A stretch of DNA of 64,000 nucleotides from contig OZ020308.1 of assembly GCA_963971305.1 (NCBI GenBank), forward strand, positions 36,237,275-36,301,274, written 5' to 3'. The notes below the pieces were generated by a model. That model saw only the letters and a program-made list of their open reading frames with translations, made no database searches and was not told where the DNA came from. Within the stretch, counting starts at the first letter, position 1. Each line of letters begins with the position of its first letter. Positions 10,301 to 22,300 of the stretch are shown here, piece by piece. Both the position numbers and the translations under genes were made by a program. The stretch comes from Arcuatula senhousia. Its lineage: Eukaryota; Mollusca; Bivalvia; Mytilida; Mytilidae.

Positions 10301-13300
10301 TGAAAAGTGAAACCATTTATAATAGATAATAATTTTAGAAATAGAGAATTGTATGTGTATGTAATTTTGAAAAACTTTATTTTTTAATTTGAACATAAAT
10401 AAAACTTAGTATAGTTGTAGAAAAACGTCAATTAACATCAATTTATGTTCCAATTCATCTTTGCTACATATTGGCTTCGTATTCATTAAACAAAATCGCA
10501 GAATTATTTTCAAAAGCTTATAATAATTATATTTAGTATTTGTAAACTTTTTTACGACATGGTTATGACAGGGGCAATGTGACACACCAATAAGATTTGT
10601 TCTTTTCATATCAACATCTATCATTACATACCGTTGCATTAGCGAATCCTTTTCTTTCTTGAGAGAATCGATTTGGTTGTGTAGATGTGATATTCTGATA
10701 AACAGAAACGATAATAGATATTTGAGAGTAGTAAAAAGTTCAAGACTTATCACGTGAAGCATGGAATACATGTACATGCACATGTACCAATGAGTGAGAG
10801 TCAACTCAAACACCTATATTTATTTGTACAATTTTGTACATTGCATATCAATAATTTAAATATTGTCAACGGTGGTCATAATTCAAAATTTGGAGCGAAA
10901 CGTGACGCGCCTAAAGGCGTCTTTTCAAAATCAGCCACACACAGTTTCGTTAGCTAAAATAAGATTTGGAGTATTTGAAAGAAGTTTATATTATGTTCAT
11001 GTTGAATAAACATTTCTTACCATATTTCGTTGCTTTCAAACAAAGAAAATTGAATGATTATACTGCGATCGCGGCTAAGCAATTCCGAAATCGGCCGCTA
11101 GACTTGTCTGGCATAAATCAACTAATATAAATATTTCTGGTTTTTAAGGGGGTGTTGTCAATATCGTAAGTCATTTGGATCACCAGGCTCTTTTAATTTC
11201 CTTGCACTTCATATTGTTGTCGTGCTAAATGCTAGCTTGAACTTGTTATGTTCGATTACTTTTCATCCATCTTTAAGGTGTTTGATCTTCCAACGGCTTG
11301 TTTGTTATGCTGCTGATAAGAGGTTATTCCGTGAAAATATATGCACATATTACATAATCAATTTAACTGTTATCATTTGTCATAGTGTTTCTGCTGTATC
11401 CTCTTTTACCATATCAACCGGATTTGACACGCCGAACTAACTATGAGCAACGCCATGGTGTGCGCAGTGACTGCTTATTCTTCGAGAGCACCCGAGTTCA
11501 CTCTCATTGCGACTTGAATATGCGATATTAATTGCTCTTCCGTTGTTTTTCTTTGTTTTGATGTTAAATGTTTCTTTTTTTCTGTTCTCGTTCTTGCTAA
11601 CTGCTTTGTTTTGGCCCTGTCATACTTTTGACATTCGAATTCCTAGTTGCTACCTCTTTGTGTATTGCACACAATATTTACCAAGTTCGCGAATTTCTCT
11701 TCGGGAACTAGGTTGCAATTTATAATTTAAATTTGAACAAGTATATCCGTATATTTTGCATAAACTAATAAATGCATTTTAAAATTCTTCTTACTGTGAT
11801 TCCTGGTTTTTCCTCTCATTTAGCAACCTCCCATGAGCTTCTTTATACCTATTGTAACTACAAAAAAAAAACAAAAATAGAAATATTTTATCCAAATGGC
11901 CATAATGTGGTCTTACGGCATATACATAATATGATACAGGTTAAACCTGATAAGCTCCCGCAGATAAAATAACTTTCTTATATATATATGGTGCCTCATA
12001 CCCATAATTTTGGGAAAAAACTGCAAACAGAACAAGGAAGTGAATTGCTTCGAACGCGGACCTCGCAGAACGCCCCCTTTTTCAAGAATAGTTTCTACTT
12101 TCATTTTCTATAGGGATGTTCGCCGTGACGTCAGAGCTTACCTGTGGAATATTTTTGGAGGACAAAAAGACAATAAAATTGTGTTGAAAAACGTCTTTAA
12201 ACTGTCATAACTTTTTTGTTTTTCAAGATAATTGAAAAATTCTTTTGGTTCTACAATTTTCAGAAAAAGATCGTTTTTGTAGTGCATTTTACAGATAAAT
12301 ATTCAGTGGTTCAAAAGATCGGAATTTGGTTGATTTAAAATTTTCAACAAAAATCAACTTGGTCTAGAAACAATTTTGTAGAAAACTTATTTTTTTGAGC
12401 AATCTTTTAAAACTTTATTATGGTAAATATGAATAAATCTGTCTTCCCAGAACCGTTTACAGAACCAATTTATCTTCTTTTTTTTTTAAACATATAACAA
12501 TTTATTGCACTATAGCTGTTCACAATTACATCAACTATTACAGCTTTTATAGATGACGTACCCAGTAATATTAGTGTCTATGTAAGCTGGGTATTACATA
12601 GACAATAATTAACAAAAGTTTGTTAGTTCAAGTACATCAGATTTTAAATACATCGTATTAAAATTTACAATTATTAACATATAAAACTTTATTTCATTTT
12701 TCTTAAGTAATAAACTTGCTCAAAATTATCCCAATAAGAATAACATAAACAACTATTACACAGTTTTGTATCAATTGATTAATTTGTACTTTTAAATTCC
12801 GTTATTTACGCTTCACTGGTTTTCTATAGAGACCACGTGGATTTAATTTATGAATGGGTATTTTATACATTTAATGTGTCACTCATATAGGACGGATTTA
12901 AAATAAGTGACTGGGTAAGTAAGTTAACTAAGCATCGTTCTAAAAAAGTGGATAATGCTGTTTTCCTTTACACGATCTATTATGGAAAGATACAGATAAA
13001 GTTCTTGTTTGAAAATTTTAAAAATATCCTTTGGTTTTGTACGTTGTTCTGAAACATAATACGTTTTGTAGATAGAAAAGCCTAAAAGTGTGAAAAGAGT
13101 ATTGAAGTCATTGTAACTTGGATCTAGTATTTTATAGCCAATGACTAGCAATCCCTACAAAGTGCGACACGATAAATTTGTTTTTGCGTGACAACAGTAA
13201 GGTTTTTGATGATCTCCTAAATGCATTGTGGGAAAAACAGAGGAAAATTAAGACGATATTGACTTTTTCAATGTCAGTTTAGTTTATAGACTAGTTGATT

Positions 13301-16300
13301 TGTAAAAAAATATGTCAAGTGTTTTTAAAAATGTACCGAACATATACCTAATGAATATTGACACAATTCAAATCATTTAATTGTCAAAATTAAACATTGT
13401 TACCATTTTCAAAAATATCGTTATTTCGTCAAAAAACAATTTTAAAAATGAACAAAAAAAAGTTTTTGTGACTCTTTTGTCAAATTTGAAACGTTTAGCA
13501 TCTTTCTTACAAATAGTTATAAAGATACCTTGAAGTAATTTACATTTTCCTCCAAACACGTTACGTTTTTTTCGTGAATACTGTAAGGTTTGTTCGGGAA
13601 CCTGTGACGGTTTTTGAGTGACACAGCTTAAGACTGCGACGGTTTCCTCCTTATAATTAGGTTTTTACCTGCGTCTCCGTATGAGAAAACATGTGTAGTA
13701 ATTGGGTCAATCCGTCCGTCTATACGTCCGTCCGCCTCCGTCCGTCCGTCCGTCGCACTGTAGGAGTGCCTGTCTTGTGTAATCAGAATCTCAAAGCTAA
13801 ACACTGGATCTTTTTGAAATATTACACAGTGATTACTGATATATTGAAGATGTGCACCTTTCCTTATGGGTCATTTTATAATTCCGATTAGAAATAAGGG
13901 GCCCAAAATTGACCAAAAACCGATTTTTTTATTAGTTTCCACAATTACTTTTGTTGTGGTTGATCAAATGCTATGAAACTTTACAGTAATGTCTCTTGCC
14001 ATAAAAAGGGGTAGGGTTGATTTTGTGTGTCCCCTCTTTTTTCGTTTAGAAATTAGGGTCAAAACGGGGTAAAAATCAAATAATTATGTCCCTGTCAAAT
14101 ATTTTCCCTTCGGAGAAAACGATTAAAAAAAACGAAAAATATACACCCACCGCTAGTGTCTGTTGTATAACTGACCAAGAATTCAGTTGTTCTTAGATTT
14201 TTTATTAAGAACAACAATGACCTCAATGTAATTTTTACAAAAATCGAAAGTACGCCCTTTAACTTTTACACTAAAACAAAATCCATGAATGCTTTTGAAA
14301 TTGTATTAATTCATGCTTAATATATATAGTTATATCTTATATTTTAAAATTTTAAACAATTTCAATCTTAAACCAATATTTTATCCCCCCCCCGTGCGGG
14401 TTCCTGGGGGCGAATAAGCCTGTAGCAGCACGGAAAAAGTCCACTTATGAGCGCGCAGAGACCTGACATGTGGGAAGTCTGCTTTGCCCTCGAAACGGCT
14501 GAGGTGTGTGCCTCAGGTGGTTGAATGGGGCAGCCCTGTCGTAATGAAAGCCGGGGTCCACACCGGGTTTCCCGATACAGCCACTACGGAGCGATACGAT
14601 TTTCACGGAGCAATCTAAAATTGTCAAAATGAAGGTATTGGTCAAACTTATCTTATATCATTTATTCATAACAGTTTATAGCAGACATGTATGTTGTTGT
14701 CAACTGAATATATATTTGGCTCCATGCCCAGCAAATTTGGGCTTTTTATGTAGTAAAACAAAAAATCTGTGGACGATCACTTCCAAATAAACAAATTGAA
14801 AAAGTCGTCCAAAGATTTTTTTGTTTTACTACTAGCCCAAATTTGCTGACAATGAGGCCCAATATATACTCCGTTGACAACAACATACATGTTGTTTGAT
14901 ATCTAACATCATGTTCGACAATTTTAGACTGCTCCGTGAAAATCATATCACTCCGTACTCGCTGTATCGGGAGACCCGGGGTCGTCACGCCATAATCTTA
15001 TGTGAAAAACCTGATCGCAATCCACATTCATACCCCGTATTAAATAACCCAGCTGCAGGTCCGTTAAAAGAAAAACCCGTAGGATCGCCATGCAGGAGGT
15101 TAATTGTCCGGCCGCTCCTACCCATCTCTATACAGAGGCCGCCCGGGATCCAGAAATTCTGAAAAGAGGGGGCCTACTGACTGGCCTAAGAGGGGGCCGC
15201 TTTTGTCACGCTTCAATGATTTCCTATATATTCCACCATTTTTTTCCGCCAAAAGGGGGGCCCGGGCACCCCAGCCCTCCCCCCCCCTGGAACCGCCTAT
15301 GCTTAACCTTTTGAAGTAACAGAGAAAAGTCTCATCCCGAATGGTCTTTCCCCCCGGCATTTCCGCGATCCTCCACTTCATTGTCCTTTTATGCCCATTT
15401 TATCACCGCGATTTATGTTCATCTTCATGATAGCCGAAGTTGTGTTGATTTGGGGTAAAGCAACTATTATTAACGAATTAAGTACATTCATTGTGAAACT
15501 AACCTAATGTTTTATTCATAATTTTCAAATGTACCTACGTGTACCAATTTGACCCAACGTCTAAACATTTATATTTAGGATGTATAAATACGGATTCCCC
15601 ATTGGTACCCGTGCTTCTTTTATATTGTTGAATATGTAGATGCATGAGGTTGTGAAATGAAAATTCCTATATAAAATTGTTCGGTATTTCCGCTTCTATT
15701 TTTATTACAGTAATTTTTAAAGTTTTATATAAATCGACTGTACAATATTTGAATACTATTCTTGTACAGATTTTTATATTTGTTGTACGCATTCGTTATA
15801 AAACTAACAGTAAAATACCCATTTATCAGTCTGTAGTTTATTTATTTGATAAAAAACAACCAAAAACTCTTTAATTGTATTTTCAAGTCCAATTTAAAAC
15901 CGAAAAAAAATCAACTTTAACCCGAAAAAACAGTTGCTTCGTTCATCAAAAACCGTCGCCTACACACTAAAAAACCTTATATAGCAAAAGGTAACACACG
16001 AAAAAACCATACCAAAATAAAATATTTTGGTTGGCATTTTTGTTCTTTTGCTTTGTGACAGAAGACTGATTCCAAGTCATGAGTTTTGGCAAATAAGTAA
16101 AGTTTATATAGGTATAGATAAACTTGCATTACAGTGAGGTTCCTTGTCATAAATCGTCTGAAGGTAGAAAAACAAGGCTTACAAGATGGAAATCTTATAT
16201 TTTTTCTTCTTTATTAAACATTTTTATTTAAAAAAATATACCTACCGATTCGTTAGAATACAGGGTTAAATGTCAATACTTTTTAAAGACCTATTTCGTT

Positions 16301-19300
16301 CATTAAGACACTGATAATTGATAGGTTTTCATTTTTGTCGTATGTAAAATTTACCTATCACCGCAAAAACCTTACTGTTGTCACGCAAAAACATTTTTGT
16401 CGTGTCGCACTTTGTAGGGATTGACTAGATATTCGAGTTTAATCTCTTTACCAAATCCGTATTGTTTTAGAATATTGTTTGTAAGCTCCCAAAAAGGCTC
16501 TAACATTTTGCATTTTAAGAAGAAATGTTCATAGTTATCAATGCATTTACATAAAATACAATATGGATCTTTTACTATTTTCCATTTAAATAGATTTTCT
16601 TGATTGACTAGAATACCACTCAAAAGCTTCCATCTAAAGCATTTAAGTTTATTTAATTGTAAATTATAATGTATAAAATTAAGAGCTTTTCTGATATGAA
16701 TCGGTTCGATTTTAAAATTTCTCTTCCATTTTTCAAAACCGATATTTTTTTCCATTTTGTTTTCTAATAATGACTGATAAATATCTTTACTTATTAATTT
16801 TTCGCTGTTTATTAATTTATTACAGACAATAATACGTGTGTCTATTCTACTTATATTCAATGCAGTCTTCTTTGAAACTTCGCTTTCTAATGTATTAATC
16901 CACTCGTTCGGAATTGATTTTTTTAATATGGTTATTTCGCTTATCCAGTTTCGTTTATTTTTTATTTTTTTACTATTTCTAGTAGATTTAACGTTCCAGA
17001 CTCATCAAAAAGATCATTTATAAAAATGATACCACTTTGTATCCAGTTTTGGAATATTAAAGGTTTATTATTAAACTTAATATTTTTGTTTCCCCAAATT
17101 ATTTCTTTCCGGATCTCTCTGAAATTTTTTGGAGGCGTTGGTGGCTTTTTATTGAAATTCATCCAACTATTTAGTATTTCTCTGTAGAATTCTGGGATCA
17201 GATCTATATTTTCCAGATGTTTAAGGTCTTTGTTATTTAAATTCATCTTAAATACAAGTAGGTTTGTACCGTATTGAGAAAAGTACAATTTCGGTATGAT
17301 TGACCAATTTTCACAATCAGAAGAATGCATGAGTCTTGTTGCCCATCTGATTTTTTGTGTATCTAGATGACTTTGTATGTCGATCATTTTTAAACCACCA
17401 TTTTCATAGTCTGCTATGATCGTATTTCTTTTAATCTTATCATTTTTATTATCCCAAAGAAATTTAAATATTTCACTCTCTAATTGTTTTATTCTAGTTT
17501 TGTCTAAGCATGTCATATTAGACACGAAAGTGAATTGTGGTACAATGAAGGTTTTGATTATAAGTATCTTCCCTAATAATGTAAGTTTTCTTTTTTCCCA
17601 TGATTTCATTAATTTAAGCGCCTTGTCAAATTTTGCTTGCCAGTTTAAGTTTTCGCATTCTTTTTTATTGAGACCGACATATAGCCCTAAAACTTTAACA
17701 GGTTTTCCCGAAAAATTTATTTCATGTACTTTATCTTTACAGTGTTTTAATTTTCCAATCCATATGCCTTCTGTTTTATTTTTATTAAGCTTTAACCCTG
17801 AATAAGTTCCAAAGATTTCAATAATATTAAGCGCTTGTTCAATTTCATTTGAATTTTTTAGAAAAAGAGTTGTGTCGTCTGCTAGTTGTGATATTTTCAA
17901 ACTGTGTACTTTGTTATTAAATTTTATCTCTATACCTTTTATATTATTATCGTTTTTTAATCGGTTAGCCATTATTTCTACCGCGATTACGAAAATTAGA
18001 GTGGAGCACGGGCATCCCTGTCTGATTCCTCTGTGTATGTTCACGGGTTCCGAAATCCATCCATTATTTGTTATATGCGTCGTTATATTGGTATACAACG
18101 TTTTTATCCAATTGATAAAAGATTCACTAAAGCCAAAATGTTTCAGTGTCTCGTACATAAACTTCCAGTTTAGAGTGTCGAATGCTTTTGAAAAGTCTAT
18201 GAACAGTATTGCCCCTTCAATGTTAAATTTATCCGCATAGTCTATGATATCTTGTATTTGTCTCAGATTACATCCTATGAATCTATCTTTTATATAACCT
18301 GATTGATCTTAACTTATGATTAGACTTAAAACTTGTTTCATTCGTTCTGCTAATGCATAAGATAATATTTTATAATCAGTATTAAGAAGTGAAATGGGTC
18401 TATAATTTAAGAGATCTAACGGGTCGTTTTTCTTATATATGAGACTTAGTAAACTTTGTCTAAGAGTGTATGGCAAATTTTGTTTATCATAGCTATTATT
18501 AAAAACTTTTAAAAGAGCTGGTCCTAATTTATCCCAAAAATGTTTGTAGAAGTTTGAACTTAGCCCATCCATTCCTGGACTTTTATTCTCTTTTAGTCTA
18601 TTAACGGCATTCGTAATTTCTTGCAGGCTTATATGGTCATCACAGATTTTACTTTCTTCTTTTGTTAATTTATGATGTATATCGGTATCCGTGACGTACT
18701 TTTGTAGTTCTTCTAATTTATCATCTACATCTTTGTCATTTGAATACAGATTTTCATAAAATTGTTTTTCAATCTTAAGTATTTTATCTTGGTCAGTAAA
18801 TATATCTCCATTCTCATCTTTCAATTTAATTATTGTCTTCTTAATTTGTCTCTGTTTTTCTAAGCCAAGAAAATATGCATTATTTTTTTCTCCCTTTTCT
18901 ACCCATAATTGTCTTGAACGAACTTGAGCCCCTATTGCTTTATATTCATATTCTTTCTCTATTTCCTGGTGTAATAACTCTATTTTATTTGTTAAATTAA
19001 AATTATTATTTTGATCGCATATATTGTTTAGTTTGATAAGCTCTTTTTCTTTTTTCGTGAGTTCATTTTTCTTCCTTCTAGCTCTTTGTTTACAATAATT
19101 TATACTATATTCTTTTATTTCTATTTTTAACAGTTCCCATTCTGACGCTATATCTTTTGTCTCTTTATGTATCATTTTATTATATTTTTCTATTATTTTA
19201 CCTATATTATTTTCATATTCTGTTTCTGTCAGAATAGAATTGTTTATTTTCCAGTATCCTGGACCTTTGCTTTTAGCAGAAGCCGTTTGCAATTTTAGTG

Positions 19301-22300
19301 ATACGGCTTGGTGATCAGTATATTTTATAAGAATTGGTCTTATATCGCTTGTTTTAACATTTGGTGATAAGTCTTTATGAATTAAAAAAAGATCTATCCG
19401 GCTTGCTTGAAATCCATTTTTTCTTCTCCAGGTATATTGCGTTTTTCCTGGATTCATGTGTCTCCATATATCAATGAGATTATTATTTTTTATTAGTTGT
19501 TTTAATCCATGAACCGGTTTTTGTTTTTTATTTAGATTTAGCGATTTTCTATCTGCGTTTGTTAATGATTGATTTAAATCTCCACCTATTATTAGTGCCC
19601 CTATAGCATTGTTGTTGACAAATTCATTCATTCTTTTAAAAAAGGTATTTCGGGTCGATTCATTATTTGGGGCATATGTGTTAATTAAGGAGAATATAAC
19701 GTTTTCGATTTCTATATTTATTAGAATTAATCTGCCTTCGGTGTCTCGGTGAATGTCGATCAATTCAGCGTTTACGTTTTTATTGATTAAAATAGCAACT
19801 CCTTTACTTGCATTTGTTCCGTTACTTGTAAATATATCGAATGTTGTTTCAACTTTTATCAGTTTTTTGATTTCGTTATCAAAATGGGTTTCTTGAATGA
19901 ATATTATATTGGTTCGTTGGTTCTTAATCCATTCGTAAAAACGAAACCTTTTTTGCTTGTCGCGAAGACCTTGTACATTTACTGTACACAAATGCAGATC
20001 ACATAGCATATTTGATATGATTTGAAATAAATATTAATAATATTGTATTTATAAAATTGACCGTACACGATCTGATACGTACAGCTGGATAAATACATAA
20101 TCACAATAATATTAACAAAGTACATGTAGTACAAAATATATATAAATACAAATGATGTTGTTACATGTATGGTAATATTTTCATATAATTTCCATATACT
20201 ACCTATTTCAGTCCTACAAAGCGATGTTGTAGCTGCTTTGATCTTTCTTTTAATATATCGTTTACAAAAAGGTAGATTTGTTTGCCCATATTTAGTGTCA
20301 TGTTTCAAGGGCAATAACTCAATATCACATGAACTGACAATAGTATGGCTGTTATTATTGAGTTCTCTAGTGATATAAGTTTTTAAAACATACAAAGTAT
20401 TACACACAATAACAAAACTACACATAATAGTAATGACAATTTTTTTTAACATATTACTTTGGTTTTATGATTTTTTTTGGTTTTTTTCTAACAATAACTA
20501 AAAATAACAATATTTTACATACATGTTTTTATACAATTATCTCTTAAAAATTTTGGTTTCTCTGTCTTGTGGAGTTGGTGGTGTCCTTTTATGATGTTCT
20601 GGTCCTTTAGGCGTTTTCCCTTTAGGAGTTGTGTAATCATTAATGTTTGATTGCTTCTTTGAATCATTGTTCTCTTTCTTCTTATTATTTTCATCTGTTT
20701 GGGCTTTCTCATTTTTTCTGTTTTGCTGTTTTTCTGCTTTCTTACTTTGAGAAGAGGATGGTTTCTCTTGTGTTTTCTTCTTGGCTTGTGGCTGGGATGT
20801 TTTATGTTCTTTTTTCTTTTCTACTGGTTGGAGTATAGACTGAGAAGGTTCTATGTCTGACTCACTATTGTCTGTGTCATCTGCTGAATCATGTAAAGGA
20901 TTTTGTGTTTCCTCTTCTACTCCATCTTGATCTTTTTGTTCTTCTGGTGTCTTGTTTCTCAGTTTTTCTAGGTATTTTGGACATTCCAACATCTTGTGTC
21001 CTGATTCCATACAGTTTCTACACTTCCAATCATTTGGGCAGTTTAGTATGTTATGACCCTTTTCCATGCATTTGTTGCATATGAATATGTCTTCATCTCT
21101 CAATTGACCACGATGATATATTCTTGCCATATATTTCCCTATTTTGAGTTCTCTAGGCAGGGGGGTTTCAAATTTTTTGCATGCCAATGTTCTTTCCCCT
21201 GTCTGACAGTTAGTAAGTTTGCCATCCACTCTGAGTCTTGTTCGAGAAAGGTTTATAACTTCTACATTTCTGGTGGTCACAGCTCTTTCGATTTGACCAT
21301 CGTCAGCGGAAAGGGGTATGTTGGATACCGTGACCATAATAACATCTGGCTGAGGTGGGCGCATGGGATTGTGGGCGTACATTTGTATCTTTCTGCTTCT
21401 CAGAACTATCCCCTTTATAAGCAGTGTTTCTTTGTCTTCTTCGTTGTTCATGTAAATTCGCCAGACCCTATAGACTCTTTGTATTCCCCGAATGCATTGT
21501 GGTGGTACCACCTGTACAATGGCTTTATAGATTTCTACGTGGGTTAGCCAGAATTCTTTTGGAATGTTTTTGTCATCTCCGAGGATTTCAGATTCTTTTA
21601 TGAATATAGGCTTTACAGTATTTATGTTTTGGTCTTCTACATTTACTCTATTTTTCGCTATGTTTGCAAATGAAGTCGCCATATTGTTTGTTTTTGTCAG
21701 GTCAAGCGCTTCTGGAGTTGCTATTCTTACTGTTTTTTGTTGTCTTTCTGTGTCTTTGTGGTCTAAATTACTAATCGAATGTTCAAACGAATCTTCACAC
21801 CAAGTATCTGTCATTTTCGATCTTTGTTGTAGCTTTTCTTTTGATTTTTGTATCAGAGGTAATTCACACCAAACCTTGGTAAGGGGCGGTCACTCTGCTG
21901 AAATTATCCTATCAATCGATGTTTGTTTATTGCACTGTTTATTGCCATCCAATTTGACACTTAATGAGATGCAAATTAGTGAATATGACATCACTAATGA
22001 GCTAGGCGAACACTCCTATTGCAAAGAAAACAACAAAACCAAATTTGTTTACTGAGGACAAAGTTAATATAATGGCTTTTGGGAATCAAATTTGTCCCCT
22101 GAAGTATTCAAGCTATTTGTTTGGTTGACAATGGACCGCGTTTATTTGGGGGTCTTGTTTCGCGAAAATTAGAATGACAGGTTCCCGCGCTTCTGTCATT
22201 TTGTTTTGATGGACGCGACCTCTAGTGATAGAATAGACGCCAATAATTAAAACATGCCTGAAATCCTAATTTTTTTATTCAAATTCTTTACCTTTGAAGC

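Larger units (their letters stand above)
13149..16423. mobile_element. 3275-bp DNA element with TIRs, 5-bp target duplication (ACTAG)
   Basis: The left end CAATCCCTACAAAGTGCGAC is matched in inverse by the right end GTCGCACTTTGTAGGGATTG. The TIR extends about 60 bp with few mismatches, through GCGTGACAACAGTAAGGTTTTT. ACTAG occurs directly outside both ends (13144-13148 and 16424-16428), and removing the element with one ACTAG restores the LINE ORF2 frame. Subterminal regions (13560-13665 and 15910-16010) repeat a GACGGTTTTT/GTAAGGTTT-type motif, inverted at the right end. No transposase ORF is visible, so it is non-autonomous. The superfamily is unassigned. Confidence 0.85.
12924..18308 (-). 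pseudogene. LINE ORF2, RT core and C-terminus (split by insertion)
   Basis: The frame resumes after the nonsense codon: the RT palm has RGIRQGCPCS and SQLADDTTLFL, with the thumb and connection regions after it. A +1/-1 change in an A-run near 16965 shifts the frame. The next open part (from 16860) has a Cys/His C-terminal motif, CILCKCIDNYEHFFLKC. It ends at LEYLV, where the DNA element begins. The remainder is at 12924-13148, starting IGYKILDPSYND. Reading across one copy of the target site joins the two parts exactly in frame. Confidence 0.85.
12480..22100 (-). mobile_element. L1/Tx1-like LINE, interrupted by a DNA element
   Basis: This minus-strand LINE has ORF1 (two CCHC knuckles) and ORF2 (APE endonuclease plus reverse transcriptase). 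It lies within intron 11 in the same orientation as the host gene. The 3' end is placed near an A-rich run at about 12478-12490 and the 5' end is uncertain (22.05-22.25 kb). ORF2 carries one in-frame stop (about 18302-18304), one frameshift in an A-run (about 16965) and the 3275-bp insertion at 13149-16423. The element is therefore dead but recent. The RT motif LADDTTLF and the DFSKAFDTLNW motif fit the L1/Tx1 group. I did not identify target duplications. Confidence 0.85.
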
